From NCBI GenBank assembly GCA_035651955.1, contig DASRES010000050.1:1-50953 (forward strand): DNA of 50,953 nt, written 5' to 3'. This document shows positions 40,630 to 48,061 of the stretch, one piece after another; the stretch's first letter is position 1; each line of letters opens with the position of its first letter. The notes under the pieces were generated by a model. It did no database searches, was not told the origin of the DNA, and saw nothing but the letters and a program-made list of their open reading frames with translations. Source of the stretch: Acidimicrobiia bacterium (GTDB taxonomy: Bacteria; Actinomycetota; Acidimicrobiia; IMCC26256; JAMXLJ01). A program made the position numbers and the translations under genes.

Positions 40630-42426
40630 TCAGGCCGCGACGTCGGACGGCTCGACGCGCCCGTAGCGCACGATCGCGTCGAACAGGTCGAGCGCGGTGC
40701 GGTCGTCGTCGAGGATGCCGCGGACACGCGGCGGCGCGAGCCGGCGACGCGCGAAGCGCTGCGCGACGACGGCCTTGCGCGCGTCGCCGTCACGTCGCAG
40801 CGACCACGACGCCTCGTCGAGCAGGAGCGCGCCTTCGGCGAGATCCGCGAGGAGGTACGAGAACCGGCGGGCGTGCAGCAGCTGCAGGTCGGTGGGCGAC
40901 GTCTCGAGATGCGCGATCGCCTCACGGGCGTCCTTCAACGTCGTCGCGACCGCGTCCGCTGTCAGCGCGAGCGCGCGGTTCCCGTTCGCCTCGTCGAGCG
41001 CGCGCTCGACCCTCGCGAGGAGCGCCTCGTGTGCCCCTTCGTTGCGCATCGCGCGGCGCACGTCGAGGCAGAGGATGTTCTCGGCGCCCTCCCAGATGGT
41101 GTGGCACTGCGCGTCGCGCAGCTGGCGTGCCATCGGCCAGTCCTCCATGTAGCCGTTGCCACCGAAGATCTCGAGCGACTGACTGGCCGCGCCGATTGCT
41201 TCGCGCGTGGCGCGCATCTTCGCGAGCGGCACGAGGATCCGGCGCAGGAGCCGTCCCTCGTCCTCCGAGGCGGCGGCACGTGTCGCGACCGCGCACTCGA
41301 ACGTCATGGCGAGCCCGGCCTCGAGCTCGACGAGCACGTCGACGAGTGTCTCGCGCACGAGCGGGTAGCGGTCGATGCGCTGACCCCACTGCTCGCGGTG
41401 CGCGGCGTAGATCGCGGCCTCCAGGAACGAACGCCGGTGGATGCCGAGCCCCATGAGCGCGACGCCGAACCGGCTGCCGTTCACCATCTCCATCATCTTG
41501 TTGATGCCCGCGCTGCGGCCTCCTCCGTCGGCCTTGGCGGGTGCGGCAACGCCGCCGGCGCTGTCGCCCTGACGGGCGCTGCCGCGCGGGTCGCCCGCCA
41601 TCCATGCGCGCGCGCCGTCGAGGGTGACCTCCGCGGTCGGGACGCCGACGGTGCCGAGCTTCGGCTTCAGCCGCTTGATCCGGAACCCGTTGGGCGAACC
41701 GTCCGGAAGCACCCGCGGGACGATGAACGTCCCGAGGCCCGCGGCGCCGTCGGGCGCGCCCTCCGGACGTGCGAGGACGATGAACACCTCGGCGTCGACG
41801 TTCGAGCAGAAGTGCTTGTCGCCGAAGATGCGCCACTCGTCGCCGTCCGGGACGGCACGTGTCGTGTTCGCGCCGACGTCGCTGCCGCCCTGACGTTCGG
41901 TGAGGAACATTCCCCCTTCCCAGGCGTCCTCGGGGTCGAGGCTGGTGAGGCGACGCAGCAGGTCGTCGCGCACGCCGTCGGGCGCGTACCGCTCGACGAT
42001 GTCGGCCGCGCCCGCGGTCATGCCGAGGCCGCAGTAGATCGCGGTCTCCGCCTGTGACACGAGGTACGCGATCGCAGCGGTCACGACGGCGGGCACGGGG
42101 CGTGACGCGTGCCACGGGAGCCCGACGAACCCGGCCCGCACGAGGTCGGCCTTGTTCGCGGTCCACGTCGGGTGGTGGACGACCTGGTCGACCTCGAGCC
42201 CCCAGTGGTCGTAGCGGCGCAGCTCGGGACCGTGCTTGTCGGTGATCTCGGCGCGGCGCGCGACGTCGCCGCCGACGAGCGCGCCGAACCGGCCCACGTG
42301 CTCCTCGGCGAAAGTCCGGTCGGCGGGGTCCGGGAGGTGACGGTCGAGGAGGAACCGCAGGTTGGGGTCGCCGGCGTACCAGTCGAGTCCGACCGCCTGC
42401 TCGTGCGTCGCGTAGTCGGGAAGCAT
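40630..42426 (-). CDS. Acyl-CoA dehydrogenase, AidB-like
   Basis: 598 residues from ATG 42426. The length and extra C-terminal region fit the AidB branch of the acyl-CoA dehydrogenase superfamily. FAD-binding motifs include MFLTERQGGSDVGANTTRAV (middle domain), IFGDKHFCSNVDAEVFIVLARP, INKMMEMVNGSRFGVALMGLGIHRRSFLEA, AASQSLEIFGGNGYMEDWPMARQLRDAQCHTIWEGAENIL. A 30-residue Gly/Ala-rich insertion follows the middle domain (about residues 285-315, RGSARQGDSAGGVAAPAKAD). E. coli AidB binds DNA and guards against alkylation; substrate here is unknown. TACCCT 7 bases upstream supports this start. Confidence 0.88.
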   Translation of the reverse strand: MLPDYATHEQAVGLDWYAGDPNLRFLLDRHLPDPADRTFAEEHVGRFGALVGGDVARRAEITDKHGPELRRYDHWGLEVDQVVHHPTWTANKADLVRAGFVGLPWHASRPVPAVVTAAIAYLVSQAETAIYCGLGMTAGAADIVERYAPDGVRDDLLRRLTSLDPEDAWEGGMFLTERQGGSDVGANTTRAVPDGDEWRIFGDKHFCSNVDAEVFIVLARPEGAPDGAAGLGTFIVPRVLPDGSPNGFRIKRLKPKLGTVGVPTAEVTLDGARAWMAGDPRGSARQGDSAGGVAAPAKADGGGRSAGINKMMEMVNGSRFGVALMGLGIHRRSFLEAAIYAAHREQWGQRIDRYPLVRETLVDVLVELEAGLAMTFECAVATRAAASEDEGRLLRRILVPLAKMRATREAIGAASQSLEIFGGNGYMEDWPMARQLRDAQCHTIWEGAENILCLDVRRAMRNEGAHEALLARVERALDEANGNRALALTADAVATTLKDAREAIAHLETSPTDLQLLHARRFSYLLADLAEGALLLDEASWSLRRDGDARKAVVAQRFARRRLAPPRVRGILDDDRTALDLFDAIVRYGRVEPSDVAA

Positions 42427-42433
42427 GCTGCCG

Positions 42434-42439
42434 AGGGTA
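42434..42439 (-). promoter_or_regulatory. -10 box of probable leaderless promoter (acyl-CoA dehydrogenase)
   Basis: On the minus strand TACCCT is 7 bases before ATG 42426, and no Shine-Dalgarno is present. It argues against the upstream TTG at 42450. Confidence 0.45.
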
Positions 42440-42531
42440 CTGGTGCCCAACCTGCGCGAGAGCCCGATCCGGCGCCACGGGCGCGACTACCTTGCCCCGG
42501 AACGTGCGGCGAACGATCGCCGGAGGCAGGC

Positions 42532-42996
42532 GTGGGAACCCGACTCGCAACGCTCCTGGTCGCTGCGACGGTCGCGCTCGTGACCGTGTCGTGCGGCGGT
42601 GGTGGCACCAAGGCCGACGCGCCCACTCGCTCGCAGTACGTCGCGCAGGTCAACCGGCTCTGCCTCGAGTCGCTCGCGCAACGCCGCACGCTCGTCCCGT
42701 CCACCGCGACGCCGAAGGCGCTGACCGACGCGCTCCAGCAGTCGGTCGCGATCGACGAGCAGCTCCAGCAGCAGATCGCGGCGATCCAGCCGCCCGCCGC
42801 GCTCCGGCAGGACGTGCGCCGGCTCCTCGACCTCGAGACGCAGGAACACCAGGTGATCCTGCAGCTCGTCGTCGCGATCAACCGTTCGGACGCGCAGTCG
42901 ACGAACACGCTCTACACGCAGCTCGACCAGCTGGGTTCGCAGCTCCGGCCGCTCCTCGACCGGCTCGGCTTGACGAAGTGCAGCGAGAAGGTGTGA
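42532..42996 (+). CDS. Small lipoprotein, member 1 of a tandem pair
   Basis: 154 residues from GTG 42532 with GGAGG 5 bases upstream. Signal peptide ends in TVSC (lipobox). The mature protein is helical: RSQYVAQVNRLCLESLAQR, then an IQPPAAL motif, then QLGSQLRPLLDRLGLTKCSEKV. Two cysteines, one after the YV motif and one near the C-terminus, could form a disulfide. The adjacent gene encodes a protein with the same layout, indicating duplication. Function unknown. Confidence 0.72.
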   Translation: MGTRLATLLVAATVALVTVSCGGGGTKADAPTRSQYVAQVNRLCLESLAQRRTLVPSTATPKALTDALQQSVAIDEQLQQQIAAIQPPAALRQDVRRLLDLETQEHQVILQLVVAINRSDAQSTNTLYTQLDQLGSQLRPLLDRLGLTKCSEKV

Positions 42997-43448
42997 GTGG
43001 CCGACGGGCCGCGTGTGGTGTCGTCGCGGCCGCGCTCGTCGCGGCGGTGTCGTCGTGTGGCGGTTCGTCGCACAGCATCTCGAAGCCCGAGTACGTGACG
43101 CGCGCGTCGGCCGTGTGCCGGGATGCCGACCGTGCCGTCAACGCGGTCCGCGGCGACGCGACCGACACGACCGCGCTGGCCACCTCGATCGGGCGCGTGC
43201 TGTCGATCGAGCGCGACGCCGTGAAGCGGGTTCGCGCCATCCCGCCGCCGCGCGCCGACGAGCCCGCGCTCGACCACTGGCTCGATCTCGTCGACCGGTC
43301 GCTCGACGAGGTCGACGACGCCCGGCAGGCCTCCGAGCACGGCGACGCCGCCGCGGCGGCCGCGGCGAACGCACGGGGTGCCGACCTCGCCCAGCAGGCG
43401 ACGGAGGCGGCCCGTGCCTACGGCATCACCGCGTGCGTCACCGGCTGA
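42993..43448 (+). CDS. Small lipoprotein, member 2 of a tandem pair
   Basis: 151 residues from GTG 42993, overlapping the previous stop by 4 bases (GTGA). Lipobox VSSC. Layout mirrors its neighbour: KPEYVTRASAVCRDADRAVNAV (YV then Cys), an AIPPPRADE proline motif, and a C-terminal GITACVTG with the second Cys. The overlapping start indicates coupled translation, so the two may form a heteromer at the outer face of the membrane. Function unknown. Confidence 0.72.
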   Translation: MSGRRAACGVVAAALVAAVSSCGGSSHSISKPEYVTRASAVCRDADRAVNAVRGDATDTTALATSIGRVLSIERDAVKRVRAIPPPRADEPALDHWLDLVDRSLDEVDDARQASEHGDAAAAAAANARGADLAQQATEAARAYGITACVTG

Positions 43449-43501
43449 GCGACCGTACTGTCCCCCCGAGCGCGAGAAGCGAGGCGCCAGGGAGCGGAGA
43501 C

Positions 43502-44923
43502 ATGACCGAGTTGTGGGAGCGGGACGCATGGACGATCGCGGACGACGTGCGCGCCGGGACGCTGCGCGCGCGTGACGTCGTCGACGTCCATCTCGCGCGG
43601 ATCGAGCGCCGCAACGGGGAGCTGAACGCGATCTGCCACCTCGACGAGGACGGTGCGCGCCGGCAGGCCGACGACGTCGATCGACGCGTCGCGGCCGGTG
43701 AGGACCCCGGGCCGTGGGCCGGCATCCCGATCGGCGTCAAGGAGCTCTCGCAGGTCGACGGGTTCCCGGACACGCACGCGTCACTGTTGCATCGTGACGC
43801 GGTCGCGAGCGCCGACGCCCACGAGGTCGCGCGCCTGCGCGCCGCGGGTGCGGTGATCGTCGGGCTGACCACGTCGCCCGAGTTCGGCTCCGTCAGCTTC
43901 ACGAACACGCCGCTCCACGGGATCACGCGCAATCCGTGGGATCCGAAGCGGACGCCCGGCGGCTCGTCGGGCGGCTCCGCGGCGGCCGTCGCCGGCGGCC
44001 TGCTGCCCGCGTGCACCGGCAGCGACGGAGGTGGCTCGATCCGCATCCCGTCGAGCTACAGCGGCCTGTTCGGATGGAAGTGCACGTTCGGGCGCATCGG
44101 TGCGGGCCCCGACCCGTTCGACACGTCGCTCACCTCCGTGCACGGCCCGATCGTCCGGTCGGTGCGCGATGCCGCGCGCTACATCGACACGGCCGCGGGC
44201 CCGACCGCGACCGACCCGACGTCGCTGCCGCCGCCCGCGCTGTCGTACGAGGACGCGCTCCTGTCCGGCGAGGCCGTCGCGCGCCTTCGTGGGTTGCGCG
44301 CCGGTTGGAGCAGCACGCTCGGTTACGGCGTCGTCGACCCCGAGGTCGAGCGGGTGACGCGCGAAGCCGCGGCGGTGCTCGCCGAGCGGGCCGGGATCGA
44401 GCTCGTCGACATCGACGTCGACCTGCCGCCGCCCGGCCGCTCGTGGAGCATCGAGTCGTCGGTGTCGATGGCCGCGTGGCACCTCGACGCCGCGCGCGAG
44501 CACTGGGACGAGCTCACGCCCATCGTGCGCTCGGGCCTGCAGATGGTCGACCGGTTGCGACCCGACGGCCTGCTGAAGGCGATGCGTCGCCGCCACGAGC
44601 TGCTCACCGCGGTCGGCGCCGTCTTCCGCGACGTCGACCTGCTCGTCACCCCGACGACCGCGACGACCGCGCTGCCCGCGGAGGGTGTGTTCGTCACCGA
44701 GGTCGCGGGACGCGAGGCGGACCTGTTCGTCGCGTCCGCCGCGTTCACCGCGCCGTTCAACATGACGGGTCAGCCCGCGGCGAGCATCCCGGCCGGGCTC
44801 GTGGACGGCATGCCCGTCGGCGTGCAGGTCGTCGCGCGCCGGCACTGCGACGAGCTGCCGCTCGCGGCCGGCGCGGTGCTCGAGGCGGCGCGGCCGTGGC
44901 CCAAGCTCGCACCCGGCTGGTAG
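43502..44923 (+). CDS. Amidase signature family hydrolase
   Basis: 473 residues from ATG 43502. The amidase-signature Ser-cisSer-Lys triad is visible: Lys80 in GIPIGVKELS, Ser155/156 in TPGGSSGGSAAAVAGG, and Ser179 in GSDGGGSIRIPSSYSGLFGWK. The C-terminus FTAPFNMTGQPAASIPAGLVDGMPVGVQVVARR is the usual substrate-pocket end. It hydrolyses a carboxylic acid amide; GatA is unlikely because gatB and gatC are absent and the GatA-specific context is missing. No signal peptide, so cytoplasmic. It follows the lipoprotein pair by 53 bp. Confidence 0.9.
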   Translation: MTELWERDAWTIADDVRAGTLRARDVVDVHLARIERRNGELNAICHLDEDGARRQADDVDRRVAAGEDPGPWAGIPIGVKELSQVDGFPDTHASLLHRDAVASADAHEVARLRAAGAVIVGLTTSPEFGSVSFTNTPLHGITRNPWDPKRTPGGSSGGSAAAVAGGLLPACTGSDGGGSIRIPSSYSGLFGWKCTFGRIGAGPDPFDTSLTSVHGPIVRSVRDAARYIDTAAGPTATDPTSLPPPALSYEDALLSGEAVARLRGLRAGWSSTLGYGVVDPEVERVTREAAAVLAERAGIELVDIDVDLPPPGRSWSIESSVSMAAWHLDAAREHWDELTPIVRSGLQMVDRLRPDGLLKAMRRRHELLTAVGAVFRDVDLLVTPTTATTALPAEGVFVTEVAGREADLFVASAAFTAPFNMTGQPAASIPAGLVDGMPVGVQVVARRHCDELPLAAGAVLEAARPWPKLAPGW

Positions 44924-44934
44924 CCCACCGGCGA

Positions 44935-44992
44935 ACTGGGAAGTGCGGCGGCAACCCAGTGGCCGTCCCGCTTCACAACACGCGCGAGCGGG
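44935..44992. terminator. Two short hairpins between convergent amidase and lipoprotein genes
   Basis: ACTGGG/CCCAGT (44935-44940 with 44955-44960) and CCCGCT/AGCGGG (44967-44972 with 44987-44992). Both are 6-bp stems with 14-base loops and no U-tract; weak terminator candidates. Confidence 0.35.
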
Positions 44993-44996
44993 TCCG

Positions 44997-45332
44997 TCAG
45001 GGTGTCGGGTTGCAGACGAGCGAGCCCGGGTCGTTGTCGACCGTGTAGCCGAACGGGACGACCGCGCGACCGCAGCCGACGTCCGCGATCTCCGATGGCG
45101 CACCGACCCGCGCGACGTCGTCCTGCTGCGCGACGTCGGGCGGGAGCTGGCACGTGCCGTACTCGAACTGCGTCCCGTCGGTCGGGCACGCCGGCGGCGT
45201 GACGCCCTCCGGGACGAGCGACACGCTCGCCACGCGGTGGGGCGGGTTCACGGCCGCCTGGTGCGGCTGGAGGTCGCAGGCGCCGAGCGCAGCGGCGGCG
45301 ACCACGACGAGCACGAGCGCGTATCGGCGCAT
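44997..45332 (-). CDS. Small cysteine-containing lipoprotein
   Basis: 111 residues from ATG 45332, with AAGGAGGGG upstream. Signal peptide with lipobox LGAC (Cys19). The mature region has four more cysteines (PPACPTDG, YGTCQLPP, DVGCGRAV, SLVCNPTP), which probably form two disulfides, and is Pro-rich. No family is recognised. Its start codon sits in the 3' arm of a strong hairpin (see 45331-45366). It lies 92 bp downstream of the metallophosphoesterase on the same strand. Confidence 0.7.
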   Translation of the reverse strand: MRRYALVLVVVAAAALGACDLQPHQAAVNPPHRVASVSLVPEGVTPPACPTDGTQFEYGTCQLPPDVAQQDDVARVGAPSEIADVGCGRAVVPFGYTVDNDPGSLVCNPTP

Positions 45333-45366
45333 GGGAGACCCCTCCTTCGACCTGTGGGTCTCTCAT
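45331..45366 (-). promoter_or_regulatory. Translation-start hairpin of the Cys-rich lipoprotein
   Basis: On the minus strand ATGAGAGACCC (45366-45356) pairs with GGGTCTCCCAT (45341-45331), 11 bp with a single G-T pair. The loop contains AAGGAGG and the 3' arm ends in the initiator ATG. Folding would hide the start codon while leaving part of the Shine-Dalgarno in the loop. Confidence 0.5.
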
Positions 45367-45424
45367 CGGGCGCCGACGGCCCGGAATGAGGAAAACCGCC
45401 CGACGGCTTTCGCGGCGCGCCGGT

Positions 45425-46765
45425 TCAGAAGTGATACGTCTGCACGTCGAACGTGCCGCCGTTCTCGTTCGTGGGCGTGACGGTCACCGTGTTCCCGTTC
45501 ACCGAGACGAGCAGGAACCCGTAGACCTGGCTGTCGCTCGAGGGCGCAGGGGCGTTGCACGACGTACCGGACGCGCCGATCGCGTAGGCGTCGAAGCTGC
45601 TGCACCCCTGGACCTTGCTGATGAAGTCCGCGCCCCCCGTCCCGTCGATGTAGCTCACCATCGACGTCCCCGCGATCTGCGGCGTGTTCCGCTCGTAGTC
45701 GTGGGTGTGTCCGTTGAACACGATGTTCACACCGTTGCTCGCGAGCAGACCCTCGAGGCCGTTCGGTCCGTCGAGGTAGGTGTCGGACCCGTCCCCACCG
45801 TCCGAGTGCAGCGGATAGTGGAAGAACGCGAACTTCAGCGGCGTGCTCGCGTGCGCGGCGAGGTCGCTCTTGAGCCATTGCAGCTCGGCGCCGCACGCCG
45901 CGCAGCCCGGGACGGGTCCGTTCCAGTGTCCCTCGAAGTCCGCCTCGAAGGCGGGATAGTTGTCCGACCACGCGACCTCGAGGACGTAGAACCGGGCGTT
46001 GCCCCAGTTGAACGCGTACCAGGCGCTGGCGAACGTGTTCGTCTGCTGCATGGCCGGGATGCAGCAGTACTGGTCCTGCTGCATCCGGCCTCCCGAGCTC
46101 GTGACCGCGCTCGTCTCCGGGAAGTTCTGCAGGTACGGCTGGCTGATGTCGAAGCCGTGGTTGCCCTGCGCGAGGAACCACGACTTGGTCTGTCCGCCGA
46201 GGGGCCAGTCGTCGAGGTTGAAGACGTTCCCGTCTCCGATGTCCCCGTAGTCGGACTGCGTCCCGTCCGGGTACGCGTTGTCGCCGACGCTCACGACGAA
46301 GCTCGCGTTGCTCGCGCGGACGCGCGACAGCACGTTCGTCTCGTCGGGCGTCCCCCCGCCGAAGTCACCGATGACCGCGAAGGAGAACGGCGTGGTCGCC
46401 CCCGGCGTGACCGCGGTCGTGAACGTGCCCGGCGCGCCGTTCTGGAGGTCGGTCGAGCCCTGGGTGAGGTGGTAGCAGTACGAGGTGTTCGCGGTCAGAC
46501 CGGTGAGCGCGGCGCTCCACTGGTACTCGGTGTTGCTCCCGACCGTGATCGGCGAGACGAGCGTCGCGTTCACGCTCGACCCGCTGCACGACGGCGACGG
46601 GCCGAAGGTGACGACCGGTACCGCGTTCTGATCCGCCGTCGCGAAGTTGATCCTCTCCGACGTCGTCGTCGCGTCGGTCGGGTACGGGGTGCGGGCGAGG
46701 CACCCCGCGGCGACGACCGAGAACGCGACCAGCGCGCCGAAGACGAGCGCGCGCGATCGCGTCAC
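45425..46765 (-). CDS. Purple-acid-phosphatase-like metallophosphoesterase, lipoprotein
   Basis: 446 residues from GTG 46765 with GGGGAGGA 8 bases upstream. Signal peptide ends in lipobox VAAGC (Cys22). An N-terminal fibronectin-like domain (about 25-120) includes TEYQWSAALTGLTANTSYCYHL. The metallophosphoesterase domain has the full motif set: FAVIGDFGGG, SVGDNAYPDG, AQGNHGFD, FAFFHYPLH and VFNGHTHDYERN, giving a dinuclear metal site. The C-terminal strand region carries further cysteines. It is probably an extracytoplasmic phosphatase releasing phosphate from organic esters. Codon use is slightly less extreme in GC than its neighbours. Confidence 0.92.
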   Translation of the reverse strand: MTRSRALVFGALVAFSVVAAGCLARTPYPTDATTTSERINFATADQNAVPVVTFGPSPSCSGSSVNATLVSPITVGSNTEYQWSAALTGLTANTSYCYHLTQGSTDLQNGAPGTFTTAVTPGATTPFSFAVIGDFGGGTPDETNVLSRVRASNASFVVSVGDNAYPDGTQSDYGDIGDGNVFNLDDWPLGGQTKSWFLAQGNHGFDISQPYLQNFPETSAVTSSGGRMQQDQYCCIPAMQQTNTFASAWYAFNWGNARFYVLEVAWSDNYPAFEADFEGHWNGPVPGCAACGAELQWLKSDLAAHASTPLKFAFFHYPLHSDGGDGSDTYLDGPNGLEGLLASNGVNIVFNGHTHDYERNTPQIAGTSMVSYIDGTGGADFISKVQGCSSFDAYAIGASGTSCNAPAPSSDSQVYGFLLVSVNGNTVTVTPTNENGGTFDVQTYHF

Positions 46766-46833
46766 CGGCCCATCCTCCCCGCTCGTAGTGCGGTGGAAAA
46801 CCCCGCGTGTTGTAACCGTCGCGGACGCGCGAC

Positions 46834-46890
46834 GTCACGCGCGCGAACGAAGATTTTGCGCTTCGTTCATCGTCGTCACACACGCGTGAC
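46834..46890. other. Nested inverted repeats in the divergent phosphatase/glycosyltransferase spacer
   Basis: Outer arms GTCACGCG (46834-46841) and CGCGTGAC (46883-46890); inner arms GAACGAAG (46845-46852) and CTTCGTTC (46861-46868) around ATTTTGCG. Both are perfect 8-bp pairs. The 357-bp spacer 46766-47122 is the largest gene-free stretch and is AT-richer than average. It must hold two divergent promoters, but I could not assign them with confidence. Confidence 0.5.
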
Positions 46891-47061
46891 ATCTCGCGCG
46901 CGACGCCCGCGTCCGTCCGCGAGAAATTGATGGGGCGCGCGTTGTAGCGCGCCGGTCGCCGGACATACTTTCGTTGCCGGTTCGTCGCGTCCCCCCGGCG
47001 CGCACGTGCCAGTGACGACGCGGCGGGACAACATTCGAACGCGCCACTCCGTCGCCTGGTG

Positions 47062-47092
47062 CCAGTGGTTCAACCGGTTGGTTCCAGCGGTT
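47062..47092 (+). promoter_or_regulatory. GGTT repeat cluster upstream of the glycosyltransferase operon
   Basis: CCAGTGGTT (47062-47070) and CCAGCGGTT (47084-47092) are direct repeats 22 bp apart, two helical turns. The palindrome AACCGGTT lies between them. About 30 bp before ATG 47123; a candidate activator or repressor site for the polysaccharide operon. Confidence 0.4.
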
Positions 47093-47122
47093 AGGGGCTT
47101 CCTTTTGGGCAAGGGAGGAAGC

Positions 47123-48061
47123 ATGCTGGTGAGCGACCGCGACGTGGTCGTCGACCTCCCGGGAGCCGGTTCCGCGGGGCCCGATGCGATCCGCGTCAGC
47201 GTCGTGATCCCGACGCTCGACGAAGCGGCGAACCTTCCGCACGTGTTCGACCGTCTGCCGGCCGACGTCTACGAGGTGATCCTCGTCGACGGGGGTTCGA
47301 CGGACGGCACGGTCGACGTCGCGCGCCGTCTGCGACCGGACGTGCGCGTGCTGCACCAGACCGGCCGGGGCAAGGGCAACGCGCTGCGGGAAGGGTTCAC
47401 CGCGTGTCGCGGCGACGTCGTCGTCACGCTGGACGCCGACGGCTCCACCGACCCCGCCGAGATCCCGCGCTTCGTGCGCGCGCTCGCCGACGGTGCCGAC
47501 TTCGCCAAGGGCTCGCGGTTCATGGTCGGGGGTGGGAGCAGCGACATCACGGGGTTCCGCCGCCGCGGCAACCGCCTGCTGCGAGCGACGGTGAACTCCC
47601 TCTACCGGACCCGCTACACCGATCTCTGCTACGGCTACAACGCGTTCTGGGCGCGCCACGTCGCCTTGCTCACGGCCGACGCAGTCGTGCGGGCCGACGG
47701 CGCCGCGCGCATGCGTCTCGGTGACGGCTTCGAGATCGAGACGTTGATGAACGTGCGCGTCGCGGCCGCGGGGTTGCGCGTCGTCGAGGTGCCGAGCTTC
47801 GAGGGCGAGCGGATCCACGGGGTGAGCCGGCTCAACGCGCTGCGCGACGGCGCGCGTGCGGTGGTCGTCATCGGCCGGGAGCGGCTCGGCCGGCGTGCGG
47901 GGGCACGTCGCATCCCGAGCGCGGTCGCGTCGACCGACGGCCGGTCGACGGACCTGGCGGCGGCGGCCGGCGCGTCCCGCGACGGCGCGTCCCCCGACGG
48001 CGGGTGTCCCGAGCACGTGCCCGCGTGGGTCTGCTGCTGCCCCGCGGAGGTCGCCGGATGA
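47123..48061 (+). CDS. Family 2 glycosyltransferase (dolichol-phosphate-mannose-synthase-like)
   Basis: 312 residues from ATG 47123 with AAGGGAGGAA upstream. GT-A fold: VSVVIPTLDEAANLPHVFDRL, VILVDGGSTDGTVDVARRL, QTGRGKGNALREGFTACRGDVVVTLDADGSTDPAEIPRFV, then the DPM1-like FAKGSRFMVGGGSSDITGFRRRGNRLLRATVNSLYRTRYTDLCYGYNAFWAR. DxD is in LDADG. No C-terminal TM helices are present; a Cys-containing tail (VCCCPAEVAG) closes it. It probably transfers a sugar from an NDP-sugar to a lipid carrier or glycan. First gene of a coupled operon; overlaps the next by ATGA. Confidence 0.88.
   Translation: MLVSDRDVVVDLPGAGSAGPDAIRVSVVIPTLDEAANLPHVFDRLPADVYEVILVDGGSTDGTVDVARRLRPDVRVLHQTGRGKGNALREGFTACRGDVVVTLDADGSTDPAEIPRFVRALADGADFAKGSRFMVGGGSSDITGFRRRGNRLLRATVNSLYRTRYTDLCYGYNAFWARHVALLTADAVVRADGAARMRLGDGFEIETLMNVRVAAAGLRVVEVPSFEGERIHGVSRLNALRDGARAVVVIGRERLGRRAGARRIPSAVASTDGRSTDLAAAAGASRDGASPDGGCPEHVPAWVCCCPAEVAG

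Noticed and set aside
40620-40925. N-terminal extension of the 40110 hypothetical gene
   Set aside because: The extension is a low-complexity Arg/Ser-rich shadow of the acyl-CoA dehydrogenase; the protein-like sequence begins at GTG 40619.
43502-44923. GatA subunit of Asp/Glu-tRNA amidotransferase
   Set aside because: No gatB or gatC nearby, and the sequence around the catalytic serines and C-terminus reads like a general amidase.
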